Shown piece after piece: positions 11,427-23,346 of a stretch of DNA of 64,000 nt. The translations under genes and the position numbers were made by a program. Each line of letters begins with the position of its first letter. Position 1 is the stretch's first letter. The DNA comes from Heliocidaris erythrogramma (taxonomy: Eukaryota; Echinodermata; Echinoidea; Camarodonta; Echinometridae). The stretch covers positions 35,148,294-35,212,293 of the forward strand of contig CM046871.1 in the NCBI GenBank assembly GCA_025617745.1, in the 5' to 3' direction. A model generated the notes under the pieces. That model had not been told where the DNA came from. It was given only the letters and a program-made list of their open reading frames with translations, and did not search any database.

Positions 11427-11719
11427 CTACAATATATATCTTGAGTATTGCCCTGAAGGAAAAGGCGCTTAGGAGAAAACCAGAATTTTATATTATGATA
11501 TTTGATATGACAAATGGGAGAGTTGACAATGAAATACATCACAAATAGATTTACCAAACTGTCAATTTGAGATTCCATAGATTAGATGTAGTGATCTCAT
11601 TTTTCAAACATTCATAAGTTTCTTATTCTTTGTTCAATTTCTTTCAAACTTTCACCATCCTGTTTCTCTTATTTCTCTCCTTTCACAAAAACCAGCTTTT
11701 TAAAAAATTGGATTGCCCT

Positions 11720-12118
11720 TTAAGGTCTGAACTATATGTAATCTAGACTACTTTGACAAGCTTGCACTGCACTTGTATCTGTCACAGTGAGGGACTGACA
11801 AAATTAGGCTAAGCACAAGGCACTACATGTATACATGTCAAAACAGTGTCTGTGCCTGCACACTAGGCCAGTGCTACAATGCCACAGTCTCAGTCCTAGA
11901 CTGCCTAGATGAAATAGTGTCATTCCATAACCATGCCAAGGTTTGCAATCTGTAACATGGTCTGGAATCATGTGTCTGGAACTCTCAGATTCATGGAAGG
12001 CTAATGTAGATGAAAGGAAGAAAAAAAATCCATCACGGGAGCGCTCTTTTTCCTCTTCTTCTTCTACTTGTTATTTTCTATGAGGGGACATATTTTAATA
12101 GGAAGGGCATAATGGTAC
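11720..12118. other. Non-coding, nothing recognised
   Basis: Anonymous sequence between the TTAA element and the 12.1-kb tandem repeat. No exon or inverted repeat noted. Confidence 0.4.
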
Positions 12119-12574
12119 TGCCCCCCCCCCCTTCTTTAAAAAAAAGGAAACACACACACACACACAAATTTATTGCTGATTGATTGTTATCAACTGGGTC
12201 AATGTGTTTCATATAACAGGTGATGCGCAATTCAAAAATCACATTCTCCAACCTTACAACTAGTAACCACAACCCCCCCCCCCCCCCCCCCCACAGACAC
12301 ACACAAATTACAATATTGCATTAAATCTTCAAAGCTCATGTATAGTATTGGTAGTAAATATAATTTGGGAAAGAAATGTTGATTGTTATCAACTGGGTCA
12401 ATGTGTTTCATATAACAGGTGATGTGCAATTCAAAAATCACATTCTCCAACCTTACAACTAGTAACCACCCCCCCCCCCCCCACACACACACACACACAC
12501 AAATTACAATATTGCATTAAATCTTCAAAGCTCATGTACAGTATTGGTAGTAAATATAATTTGGGAAAGAAATG
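12119..12574. repeat. Tandem repeat, ~197-bp unit, two full copies plus a partial
   Basis: 12180-12377 and 12378-12574 are near-identical. Each includes TGATTGTTATCAACTGGGTC, then a poly-C tract and a CA dinucleotide run, then AATTTGGGAAAGAAATGT. The two poly-C/CA tracts differ in length, consistent with slippage after duplication. A partial unit with poly-C and CA starts at 12119. Confidence 0.9.
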
Positions 12575-13613
12575 TATTACATATACATGTAGTCTCATGT
12601 TGTTCTCCTTGTATCAAAAGATGTTTGTAACAGATCACTTGGTATTTCCATCTACGATTTCCAATGAATTTCAATGTAAATATCTGTAAGGAATGCTAGA
12701 TCACTGCCATAATTATGCTAGCACCTTTCCACTCCGATGGCTTCCTGCACAGCAATCTTGGGGCTTTGCATAGAGACAGTATCTGTGTTCCTGAACTAGC
12801 TACTCATTGTTTTTACACGTGTGTATAGCACATAGCATATGCTGCCGATGTTGAGAGCTTACGTGCCTGGCCCGGCATAAAAATTATTTTTTGCCTCTCA
12901 TTTGTGTAATATCAAACTTTGGGAGGCGAAATCTTCAGAGTGTCTTAGTAATTAGTATTACTGGTATCTTGCTATTTATCAACAAAAGTCAGAAGAAATC
13001 TGACGACAAGTTTTTGACGGCTTACCAAAACTCTACATTACCTTTAAATGTGATTCAATTCAAAAGTAAATGTAATTTTCCTACAGTACATGGAGATGCA
13101 CCTCTACCTGCCTAACTTGTAAACAACCTTCACTATTACATCTTCACTGTCATACATGAATCCTCGACACATGTCAGCCTGCAATGGAATAAGACTTTGT
13201 TTTCAAGTAATGAACACCAATAATGACCTACAATGTACATGTGTAAGGCTGCAGTCAGGCCTACACGGAAGAGTACATTTCATCCATTATTCCTTGGGAG
13301 TCTGCACGCAAAGACTATTTCCTTTCATTTTTCAAACAGCACTTCCTGAAGTAGCTGTATGAGTACCATCCATCGGTATGTGGAAGACGTAACTAAACAT
13401 TCTTACTGCAGTTTGCCGCCACTGGCAAAGGCTACTAGTCTTAATCCACAGACTGAACTATTTCAAATGAATATTGAGGATGTTGTTTTTCTGCTGTACA
13501 TGGTTTCACCATATCTTTGAACTTGAAATATCACTGGATTGATGTTGAATGCACACCATTCTTTGTCAAACTCAAGTTGATAGTGATATTCTGACTGACA
13601 AGTTCAATTTTAA
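12575..13613. other. Non-coding, nothing recognised
   Basis: About 1 kb of anonymous sequence. Short frames are present but none has splice-site support or a recognisable motif. Confidence 0.4.
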
Positions 13614-14004
13614 CCCTTTCAGAGGACAGGAATTATTTAAGGGATCACATTTCATTCTTCAAATTGGCAACACTAATATTTTTCTTTTAGTGCTACATGA
13701 TTCGAAGTTGTAATGTCTTTGAAAACAATATACAGGGCTACAAACTTTGTCGACAAGTTTTAAAAATTGCCAATTTTGATAAAAAACAAGGATTTTGAAC
13801 CACTCTGACTCAATGTGTTGCCAATTTAAGGATTTTAAAATTCCTGGCATCAAACACAATATGGTCTTGCAACAAAAATGGACATACATGTAGTGTATGC
13901 AGAAATTTGTGCTCTTTCCACTCATGCATTTGGTATAATTTTTAGAGCTTTGAATAAAAAATTATTGAGCCAAACCACAAAATGTGGTAATTGTCTCGAA
14001 AGGG
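13614..14004. mobile_element. piggyBac-like MITE, 391 bp
   Basis: Inverted ends CCCTTTC and GAAAGGG, with TTAA directly before the left end and TTTAAA after the right end. CCC...GGG ends with TTAA fit piggyBac. A diverged relative lies at 47798-48190, sharing GACAGGAATTATTTAAGGG and CAAACCAC(A/G)AAATGTGGT. Confidence 0.55.
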
Positions 14005-14578
14005 TTTAAAGGCCGACATTATTCTCTTTCTTTTTGCTGGGAAAAATGTGAACAACTGTCAGCAAATTGTAAAATCTAATGACCGTTTTTGTGGTGCTTG
14101 TTTGAAAATGTTCAACTTTTGGTTTTGTTACAACACAACCCCCCCCCCCCCCCCCCCACCCCTCAATTTTCATTTTCTTAGTTTCTGATGAAGGAATAGA
14201 TTTGTTTTATACAGGTTTTGTGTACAAACATATCGCTGGTACCACTGATAGTTTCCCAGTACAGAGAAACTGTCGGCGGTACAGTCCCAGCAATTGCGCA
14301 CTAGTGAATTTGAGTCGTTTGAATTGGAGCGCTACAACACAAGAACATCGGCGATGCCAGCAAAAAGCAATTTTCATCAAATTACTTGTGAAATCATGGA
14401 TATCGGATGCCATCTCGTGAGGTAAAAAAATATTATGAATATTTAAGTGCAAATTTTCATCTTTCCTTGTTCCGTTTTGAAAAAAATGCAACCAAGCTAA
14501 AGCAGATTCTGACTTGGTAGATTTGTACATGTACCTGGAGCACCATCGACGCTCCCTGGAGTTAATCTAGATCTACAA
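14005..14578. other. Non-coding; poly-C tract
   Basis: It holds a C run (about 14139-14157). Next to it is a stretch (14165-14230, TTTTCTTAGTTTCTGATGAA) that is also found inside the TTAA element at 28471. This is probably transposon-derived. Confidence 0.45.
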
Positions 14579-15003
14579 CACTCACACATATGCAAGGTTA
14601 TTGTAGATAACCTCGCACTTTGTACCTTCGTACCGCAATGAATTGCCTCACATAGCAAGTGTGTGATATTTTGCACATTATTATGTGCTGGAAAGGAGCA
14701 AGATCACCAGCCAAAAACAGCCTGAAAATTTCACTTGATCAAGATGATAAAGATCCTATTGAAGAATCTGGCATGAAATTAGATATTCTATCATCCTAAA
14801 ATGTAGAAGTAAGTATTTCTCAAAATTTTGCCAATTATATTAGTGTTTTTACCTCTTCAGACTTCACCTTAGACAATGTTAGAGGTCGTGACCACCCCCA
14901 AAATTGACACAGGCCCACATAGTGATGCCTAAGTATGGTTCCCTGAGTCTGGTTCCCTGAGTCATGTGAGTGGATCTACAATAACCTTGCATATGTGTGA
15001 GTG
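14579..15003. mobile_element. MITE with ~30-bp inverted ends, 425 bp
   Basis: The left end CACTCACACATATGCAAGG, continuing to GTAGAT at 14607, is the reverse complement of 14974-15003. No open frame and no clear target duplication. Confidence 0.8.
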
Positions 15004-15165
15004 GTCTAGATCAAACATTTATATTTTGTAACTCTCCAAGTCTCCATTATCTCAAATTGTATTATTTCAAGTGAAAATTCACATCGACATGACTGACAAT
15101 CAGGACAATCAACATGAATACAAAAATAATTAAATAGGGCCTAGGGCTAGGCCTATACACACCAC

Positions 15166-15874
15166 GAATAGTGGTCATATTGACCACTACGAATACAAAA
15201 TGCAAAAATAGTTGGTATTTTCTGTCGCGTGTAGTAAAGGTATGGGGGGAAAATAAGATAAATATTTTAAATACTTGCTTTCAAATTCAGCCCTTAAAAA
15301 TCTCACTCCTACCTCAAATGGCCGTTAGAAAGAACTTTTGATATTTTCAGCAAAATCCAAAGTCAAAATCTTGTCCAAAACCGGAGAAATCCCCGCCGAT
15401 TTGTTTCGCGATCGCGTGTTGTTTACATACTGCCGATGTCTTAGACTAAAATCGGCCAATAAAATTTTTGTCCACGAAGAAACTCGGGATCGCAAGCGCA
15501 CATCGATCTTTACGATCGCGCACACAGAAAATCGGGACTTTCCGTGTATGCCACATAGGGACCGAATTTTTAAGGACAAAACTCTTTTGGGGAGATGTCA
15601 GCGCCCGCGGCGACTAGGAAATGTACACAATGACTCCGATAGCTCGTTTCACGAGAATCAACAGTAAATTACGGATTTCATTTTTGGAAATATCTTTTCC
15701 AACATCGGTGAGTTGAATTTATTGTATTTCTTGGATATTTAGTGGTCGGTTTTTGTAAATTAAATGCCGATTTTGAGTGAATGTTTGTGACTTTTGTGCA
15801 GTGGTGTTTTAAAAAGTTGAGGTGTATGACTGCCTACATTATACACACGAAGTATAGGAATGTAGCTATGAGTG
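15166..15874 (+). repeat. R7 repeat, left member of an inverted pair
   Basis: About 700 bp that closely mirrors 16061-16751, with the ~190-bp spacer 15875-16060 between them. The inner end is TATAGGAATGTAGCTATGAG. The outer end carries the hairpin AGTGGTCATATTGACCACT and lacks the usual terminal TACATTCCTGTA, so the outer ends differ. Internal GC-rich stretches (GATCGCG repeats) stand out from the AT-rich surroundings. Confidence 0.85.
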
Positions 15875-16060
15875 GGCCTATATTTTATATAAATTAACAA
15901 ATTTTGAAGTATTTTAGACATCAATTATATATCAACAGCCAAATACTTGATTTTTTAGTCTTAAAAAACTAGAAGCTGTCACAAAGACAAGTAGATTTAC
16001 CACAATTGAAAAAAAAAATATTAAACAAAGTAGATCTAGGACTAGTCAGTAGTCTAGGCC

Positions 16061-16751
16061 ACTCATAGCTACATTCCTATACTTCGTGTGTATAATTTAG
16101 GCAGTCATACACCTCAACTTTTTAAAACACCACTGCACAAAAGTCACAAACATTCACTCAAAATCGGCATTTAGTTTACAAAAACCGACAACAAAATATC
16201 CAAGAAATACAATAAATTCAACTCACCGATGTTGGAAAAGATATTTCCAAAAATCAAATCCGTAATTTACTGTTGATTCTCGCGAAACGAGCTATCGGAG
16301 TCATTGTGTACATTTCCTGGTCGCCGCGGGCGCTGACATCTCCCCAAAAGAGTTTTGTCCTTAAAAATTCGGTCCCTATGTGGCATACACGGAAAGTCCC
16401 GATTTTCTGTGTGCGCGATCGTAAAGATCGATGTGCGCTTGCGATCCCGAGTTTCTTCGTGGACAAACATTTTATTGGCCGATTTTAGTCTAAGACATCG
16501 GCAGTATGTAAACAACACGCGATCGCGAAACAAATCGGCGGGGATTTCTCCGGTTTTGGACAAGATTTTGACTTTGGATTTTGCTGAAAATATCAAAAGT
16601 TCTTCCCAACGGCCATTTGAGGTAGGAGTGAGATTTTTAAGGGCTGAATTTGAAAGCAAGGTATTTAAAATATTTATCTTATTTTCCCCCCATACCTTTA
16701 GTACATGCGACAGAAAATACCAACTATTTTACAGGAATGTACCCGTGAGTG
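16061..16751 (-). repeat. R7 repeat, right member of an inverted pair, terminally intact
   Basis: Its ends CACTCATAGCTACATTCCTA and TACAGGAATGTACCCGTGAGTG (shown within the 20-base limit as TACAGGAATGTACC then CGTGAGTG) are imperfect inverted repeats. This suggests that R7 is a non-autonomous DNA transposon of about 690 bp. No protein is conserved between copies. Confidence 0.75.
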
Positions 16752-16768
16752 GTCTAGGCTAAGTTACA

Positions 16769-16856
16769 TCTACACTACAGTCAGAATCAACAGTTTGTTA
16801 TTTTATAATACTGTCTGACCTGCTGATGACATTGACAATGATGACTGTAGTGTAGA
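16769..16856. repeat. Small inverted-repeat element, 88 bp
   Basis: Ends TCTACACTACAGTCA and TGACTGTAGTGTAGA are perfect 15-bp inverted repeats. Confidence 0.7.
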
Positions 16857-17777
16857 CTAGAGTAGAGAAAATATTCTTAAATAAAACAAAAGCCGTGTAA
16901 ACAAAAATCAGTAAAAAGGAACACTGGTTTGCTTAATTGTTCTCGCAGCCCGGGTGAAAAAGAAAAGAAAAACATAGCGGTATATTACAACACTAATCTC
17001 AGTATATGGGACAATACAAACGCCTTGTTGATCATTGGACCCCACTTTTTGCCTTTTGGTCTCGCGCGTCTTGCAGCAGCACATGCACAGCGTCGGTTGT
17101 TTGGCTCGCTTGAAGCCTGGCGCTCTGATGCAGCAAGCTCCGCTGGCGATGCGATTCGTCGGTTTTCCTTTCCATCATCATCATTTCCATCGTTTTCAAT
17201 CTTACCTTATGTTGCTAAATTCATCATCAGCATTTCTCGAACTGGATAAATCGTGGCTAATATCGAAGGCAGATTCATGTGTCATCATTTAGTTATTATG
17301 TTTTTTGAAGACTTGAAAACTGAACACTTTCCTTCCTCGGTTGCTGTGGCAAGACCGGCGAGAAATAAATGGATTTGTTTCTTAGTCTTTCAATTCAGAC
17401 CGAGTTTGTCTTGATTTTGAGTGAATTCGACAAGTGAAAGTTTGATGTCCGGATAGTGCGAGAAATAAGAAAGATAGCAGATTATGGTTAGATTTTTTTC
17501 CTACTACTACATCATCTCGTCTTTTTGACTGATGCATGATATCTAATTTGTCGTATCACCAGCATCACATCACCATCAAAAGCTCATGGCAACATCATTG
17601 GATGACTACCGTGGCATGGCGTTTCTTCGTCGGAATCCTCTCCGCCATTTCTATTTGCGCGCCGATGACTCTACACCCATTCATTGACACAACCATAATC
17701 AATATTTAACATTAAAACCACTAGCACTATAATCATCACTCTCATCATCATCAACACCATCACCACCATCCATCATC
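16857..17777. other. Moderately GC-rich non-coding region
   Basis: 17030-17160 and 17330-17660 are richer in CpG than the surrounding DNA. A 106-residue open frame at 16929-17249 has no recognisable motif or splice context. A promoter or 5' exon for a neighbouring gene is possible but not shown. Confidence 0.3.
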
Positions 17778-18240
17778 ATGATCATCATCACTTCCATGTC
17801 AACATCGTCCTCCACCATCAAAAAAACAACAGACTCTAACCTCCATCTCCCTCCTCCTCCTCCTCCTCCTCCTCCTCCTGCTCCTGCTCCTCCTCTTCCT
17901 CCTCCTCTTTCTCCTCCTCCCCTTCCCTCCTCCCTCCTCCTCCTCTTCCTCCTCGAGTCCTCTGATCCTCCTCTCCCCCTCCTCCTCTTCCCCCTCGTCC
18001 TCCTCGCTCCTCTCTTCTTCCTTGCTCCTCCTACTACTCCTCCTCCTCTTACTCCTCCTTCTCCTCCTCGATCCTCTTCCCCCTCCTCCTCTTCTTCCCC
18101 TCCTCCTTTTTCTCGGCCTCCTCCTCCTCTCCTCCTCCTCTTCCCCTCCTCCTCTTCCTCCTCCTCCTCTCCCCCTGCTCTTCTTCCTAACTCCTCCTCA
18201 GTTTCTCTTTCTCCTTCTCCTCCCCATCATTCAGCGATCA
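17778..18240. repeat. CTC/CCT polypyrimidine block
   Basis: About 400 bp of TCC/TCT repeats, preceded by CAT-rich sequence. The frames across it give poly-Pro, poly-Leu or poly-Ser peptides only. Confidence 0.92.
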
Positions 18241-18773
18241 TCATCATCACCACCGACGCTGGATCCACAGAAGCCAAAAAACGACCGAGATCGCTTCTCC
18301 CTATTTTAGGCCACTAAACGAAAAAAAAAACAAGAAACAGGAGGAAGGAAAAGAAAAGAGATATGAAGGGGAAGGGGAGGAAGAAAGTGAGACAATATCA
18401 TTATATATAGGAATAAAGAAGGTATACGAAAAAAAGGGGGAGAGGGAAGGGGTGAGAGCTCGGGAGAGTGAAAGAGACGGTGAGGTACAGAGGTACTCCA
18501 AACCATCATATCCCGATGTCGAAGAGGGGGTGGGGGTGGGGAAAAGCAGACTCTAGCAATTTTCCTAAATTGGAAGAAAAGTAGAAATACAAAACTTCTC
18601 ATCATAACTCCTCTGAAGGGATTCGTCAAGAGGTGGCGCTCTTTGAGTCCTCTGCAGGATTTGCCTAATGCCATTCAGCCTAAAACCAAATTCACATCGT
18701 TTGCCATCATTTCTTTATTTGTTCCAAGAAGTAACTAGAAATGTGCATTGCTGGGGCCGCGCAATGCTAAATG
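18241..18773. other. Purine-rich non-coding sequence
   Basis: GGA/GAA-rich on the plus strand (18320-18500), then anonymous sequence. No exon is supported. Confidence 0.5.
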
Positions 18774-20428
18774 TATCCCCCGGCACTGGCAGCAATTTGA
18801 AGGAGGGACAAAGACCCTCCCCCATCCCCTCCCTCAAACAAAAGGATGGTGTAGAAATTAGATGTGTAGGTTTCACTAAGACACATCTTCATGTAAAATT
18901 TGAAAGAAATGTGTTGAGAGATATACCAAGATACATCTCCATACAAAATTTGAAAGAAATCCATCAAGAAATGTGGCCTGCAGAGTGCACTCACGCCATG
19001 CCCTGAAGTATGACCTTTGACCCTATAAAAGACGGAACACTAGGGGCAGCATCACCAAAAACTATAGGTTTTTAGATTACACCAAGAGACACCTTCATGC
19101 AAAATTTGAACGAAATCCGTCAAGAAATGTAGAAGTAAGAGTGCAAGAAATGGAAAAATGACCTTTGACCCTATATAAAGGACGGAACAATGAGGGCAGC
19201 ATCACCAAAAATTAAATATGTGTAGATTATACCAAGATACATCTCCATACAAAATTTGAATGAAATCCGTCAAGAAATGCAGAAGTAAGAGTGCACAAAA
19301 GGGACAAATGAGCTTTGACCCTATAAAGGACGGAACAATGAGGGCAGCATCACCAAACAGTAAAGATGTGTAGATTATACCAAGATACATCTCCATACAA
19401 AATTTGAAAGAAATCCATCAAGAAATGTGGCCTGCAGAGTGCACTCACGCCATGCCCTGAAGTATGACCTTTGACCCTATAAAAGACGGAACACTGGTGG
19501 CAGCATCACCAAAAACTATAGGTTTTTAGATTACACCAAGAGACACCTTCATGCAAAATTTGAACGAAATCCGTCAAGAAATGTAGAAGTAAGAGTGCAA
19601 GAAATGGAAAAATGACCTTTGACCCTATATAAAGGACGGAACAATGAGGGCAGCATCACCAAAAATTAAATATGTGTAGATTATACCAAGATACATCTCC
19701 ATACAAAATTTGAATGAAATCCGTCAAGAAATGCAGAAGTAAGAGTGCAAGAAATGGAAAAATGACCTTTGACCCTATAAAGGACGGAACAATGAGGGCA
19801 GCATCACCAAAAATTAAACATGTGTAGATTATACCAAGATACATCTCCATAGCATACAAAATTTGAACAAAATCCGTTGAGAAATGTGGCCTGCAGAGTG
19901 CACTTACGCTATAAAAGACGGAACACTGGTGGCAGCATCACCAAACACTATAGGTTTTTAAATTACACCAAGAGACACCTTCATGCAAAATTTGAACGAA
20001 ATCCGTTGAGAAATGTGACCGCCAGAGCGCACACAAGAGTACACACAAGACATCTATCAAAATATGACCTTTGACCCTATAAAAGACGGAACACTGGGGG
20101 CAGCATCACCAAAATCTATAGGGTTCCAGATTTTACCAAGAGACACCTTCATACAAAATTTGAACAAAATCCGTTGAGAAATGTGACCGCTAGAGCGCAC
20201 ACAAACTATCCCCAAAAATATGGCCTTTTGAAAAGACGGAACACTGGGGGCAGCATCACCAGAAACTATAGGGGTCCAGATTTTACCAAGATACACGTCC
20301 ACAGGAAGTCTGAAAGAAATTCGTCGAGAAATGTGACCGCTAGAGCGCACACAAGAATGTGACGCGGCGGCGGCGGCGAAACGCTGCTGAATCCAAAGTA
20401 TCTTCCGGCATACTGCCGGGGGATACAA
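18774..20428. mobile_element. Inverted-terminus element filled with a ~150-bp tandem array
   Basis: The left edge GTATCCCCCGGCA is the exact inverse of the right edge TGCCGGGGGATAC, with TA at each outer flank of TCCCCCGGCA. Inside are about nine units of ~150 bp, each with GACGGAACA, GGCAGCATCACC, ACCAAGA(T/G)ACA and AAAATTTGAA. A ~455-bp (three-unit) block is itself duplicated (18975-19430 and 19430-19860). Most units contain TGACCTTTGACCC, a DR1-type motif. A GCGGCGGCGGCG run sits near the right end. No transposase is present. Confidence 0.75.
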
Positions 20429-21029
20429 TAAAGGCCCCCAGTAGCTAAAGACTATGTCTGTACATTATTTATCATTTTTATTCTCTCCCAAACTTTGCCA
20501 GTAAATTCAAGATCTAATGAAACTTAAATTTCATAAAAGAAAATGTATTTCATCACTCCCTTGTTCATCAATCTTACTGTAGGGTGTGTTTTTGTTTTTT
20601 GGGGGGGGGGCCTTTTTCCCCCTTCTTCTTGTTTGCTCTAGCTTTCGCTTTAAGAAAATGATCTTGAAGAATAAATTCTATCAGTCTCAAGTATTGTGCA
20701 TATATTTTATGTAACTAGGAATTAAATACAGAGGAACAGTAATTTGTGACAATTACAATGATCTCTTTTGAAACAAAACAAAAACCCTGTCTTTTTTGTC
20801 TTTTTTTTTTTTTGCTTTTCAAAAATGTATGGATAGGGATTTTTCCCCGATACACAATATCATCTGTTGAGAAGCAAAAGAGCATTAACACTCTGTAAAA
20901 GTACATGAAATAGAGACCTTCTTGCGCTCAGCAGATCTTCTTATATGGGTATTGATAATTCATGTAAAAAAGGCACTCTTTGGTTCGAATTCTTTGTGGT
21001 AATAACCCTTGAAATAGTACAATTTAATT
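20429..21029. other. Non-coding, nothing recognised
   Basis: Anonymous AT-rich sequence with a G run near 20601 and a T run near 20803. Confidence 0.4.
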
Positions 21030-21360
21030 ATAATAATATTCTGGATTTATATAGCACCTAATACATCTACAATGTCTCTAAGTGCTTTAAAGATTTACAT
21101 ATATTATTACCCCGGTCATCAGATTTAGGCTTGCCCGCACACAATGTATGCAACATCTCCGCTTCCATGCTCATATTGCTAAACAAACCACATCGACTTT
21201 CGCATCCTACCGGGTGCCCATTAAACACCGGGGTGGAGAGGAGCAATGTAGATAAAATGCTTGCTCAAGGACATAAGTGCCGTGCCAGGGATCGACCCCA
21301 CGACCTTCACACTTCCAGTCCAGACTTTATACCACTTGACTACCACACCTCCATGACACC
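21030..21360 (-). mobile_element. tRNA-derived SINE, antisense copy
   Basis: The minus strand carries a box B-like GGTCGTGGGGTCGATCCC near 21290-21310 and a 5' region matching the SINE at 35345. The 3' end is AATAAT-rich on the plus-strand left side. Shared text with the sense copy includes CATTTTATCTACATTGCTCC-type sequence and an (A/C)CCGGTAGGATGCGAA-type block. Confidence 0.7.
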
Positions 21361-23145
21361 TCCCAAGAAACCAATACTAGTAAATAGAAATATATCAAAC
21401 AGTTCAATCATTTGTAATTCTTAATCTTTATTTTGATATGACACATGGACATAATTTATGAGGAGTCATGATGATCTTGATTAGAACAAAAACTTTCATC
21501 ATTTTTCAAACATTTATTATATTATATTAATACATTTTCTATTTCACTCACAAGATGGGAGATCTTGAATTCCATTTTATTTAAGAAGTTAAAGATACAT
21601 CTAGATGACAAGACAACATGTTGAAGTCTGAGATTGAAGTATGAGAGAGAGAGAGGGGGGACAGAATATGAATAGATTCTTTAAGTTTCATGCAACGCTT
21701 GCGAAAATCCCACAGGGCAGTGCCATGACAGTTAACGAGTCTCGACAGTGGGATTTTAGGAAGCATTGCGTGAAGCGCCATCTATACATGTCGACCGAGC
21801 AACTTTAAGATTGATATACTAATTTAAAAATGATAATGAATAGAGAGAAAATAATCTGGATCAATGAAATTACAAATTTAGATATACATATTTTATTTAC
21901 AATTATCCCCTGAACTACAAGAAATTGTATAGGATTGTTTCCTTTAAAAGACAATGAGTTACTGATGACAAATCTGTTTATTGATAAGTTCTTCTACTTT
22001 AAAATCTAACAATGACAAAAAATTGGAATGAAAATATCTTTAAATCTAAACCATTCACAAACAACAGGAAAACACCATTACCAACAAAACAATTTGGAAT
22101 TGTGACTTCAAGCTAGAATACATTTTCACAAACACATCACAAGTGATAATAAGTTGTATGATCTTCAAGCATCTCATGCTAAAAAGTTTCAGTAATAACA
22201 GAGATATGATGATCTGCAAAGAATAAATGGAAATAGTAAATCCTTTGATCCTTATGAATACATACATTAACAAAAATATTTCAAACAACTCCTTCAAAAA
22301 CATACATTCAGCCCATTCTAACAGAGGAAGGTACAAATAACATTCAAAGCACTAACAGAAAACAACAAGAATAGTATAAACACCCATCATCAGCTCTTGA
22401 TGACTGCTATAACAATATTCCAAAGTTATTGAACAGTAATTCCTACTCTTCTCCAAATCATTTCAATCATGAAATTGAATAAAGCGAACATAACTGAATT
22501 TTAACAGCTGCTTTATCTAGACCTACATCCACATGTACATATTTTGCTCAAAGATGGCGCTATTTAGACTGCATCAGAGCTATCCATACAGAGAGTCCTG
22601 ACACTGGAGGTCACTTCTGATTGGTCAGTCATTTCATGGAGCTTGAATTAATTCCCTCTGATAGAGAATGTACGTGAAAGGGAACTATTGGGAGCTCCAT
22701 GACTTAATGTAGACCAAGCTTGCATACATGTATTATAGGCATGTCACAACTACCTCTCTCAATACACTATAGAGTGCATCATAGCTATTATAGAGAAAGA
22801 GTTTCATATAATGAACATGTGCCAGGGAACTAACTGTCTATGGAAGCAAACTATGAGTGATACCACCAAGGAAGTATCTTGATCACTGACTTACAGATTT
22901 TGTTAGATTTCAAAATTCACACTCAGAAAATACAGAGAAGGCATTCAAACTACAAACACAGACACCAAATTTTTACAATTTACTGCATCAGTCTTCTGTC
23001 ACTAATTTACACAATATACTAGTATTGTATTCATCGTGGCTCCTAAATACGTTGTTGAAGTATGTAACTTATCACATTTTGACATTAGACAACGTATGCC
23101 AGCAAAACCAACTGATGGCTAACTGCATGGTTGCAAAAGTTTTTA
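21361..23145. other. Non-coding, possible AP1S 3' region
   Basis: AT-rich sequence downstream of the AP1S stop. On the minus strand AATAAA occurs at 21427-21432, so the AP1S 3' UTR could reach this far, but nothing proves it. A 17-bp segment at 22551-22567 recurs inverted at 23650-23666. Confidence 0.3.
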
Positions 23146-23346
23146 AAGCCCAGCTCAGACAAGGCTTCATTTTGACTGCATCAGTACCTGCGCTTATCGA
23201 GCCTGTCAAGGCAATTAATCCATATGCAAGTATTTAAAAGTATTGTTTGCACTTTTTCATTTTGCTATCTTTTTTTAAACGATATCACTCTTTCATAAAG
23301 CATAAAAGATCGTACTAGTCACCGACGCCTCATGTGAGCTGGGCTT
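23146..23346. mobile_element. MITE, 201 bp
   Basis: Left end AAGCCCAGCTCAGACAAGGC and the right end, read inverted, AAGCCCAGCTCACATGAGGC match at 16 or 17 of 20 positions. Confidence 0.65.

Larger units (their letters stand above)
9499..11719. mobile_element. TTAA-flanked inverted-repeat element carrying a hAT insertion
   Basis: TTAA lies on both sides (9495-9498 and 11720-11723). The termini are inverted: AGGGCAATCCAACC on the left and GGATTGCCCT on the right. TTAA duplication is typical of the piggyBac and Kolobok superfamilies. Without the hAT insert it is about 580 bp, non-autonomous, and a relative of the element at 25543-26314. Confidence 0.75.

Noticed and set aside
15338..16762. Similar ~105-135-residue frames in the R7 copies
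   Set aside because: They shift frame and lose their ends between copies, and both strands show open frames. Nucleotide rather than protein similarity is kept.
16929..17249. 106-residue frame in a CpG-enriched stretch
   Set aside because: No family resemblance. Part of it is CAT/TCC repeat, and a second frame of similar length overlaps.
17778..18317. Pro-rich 179-residue frame
   Set aside because: It is a translation of CTC/CCT repeats, with no splice or start context.
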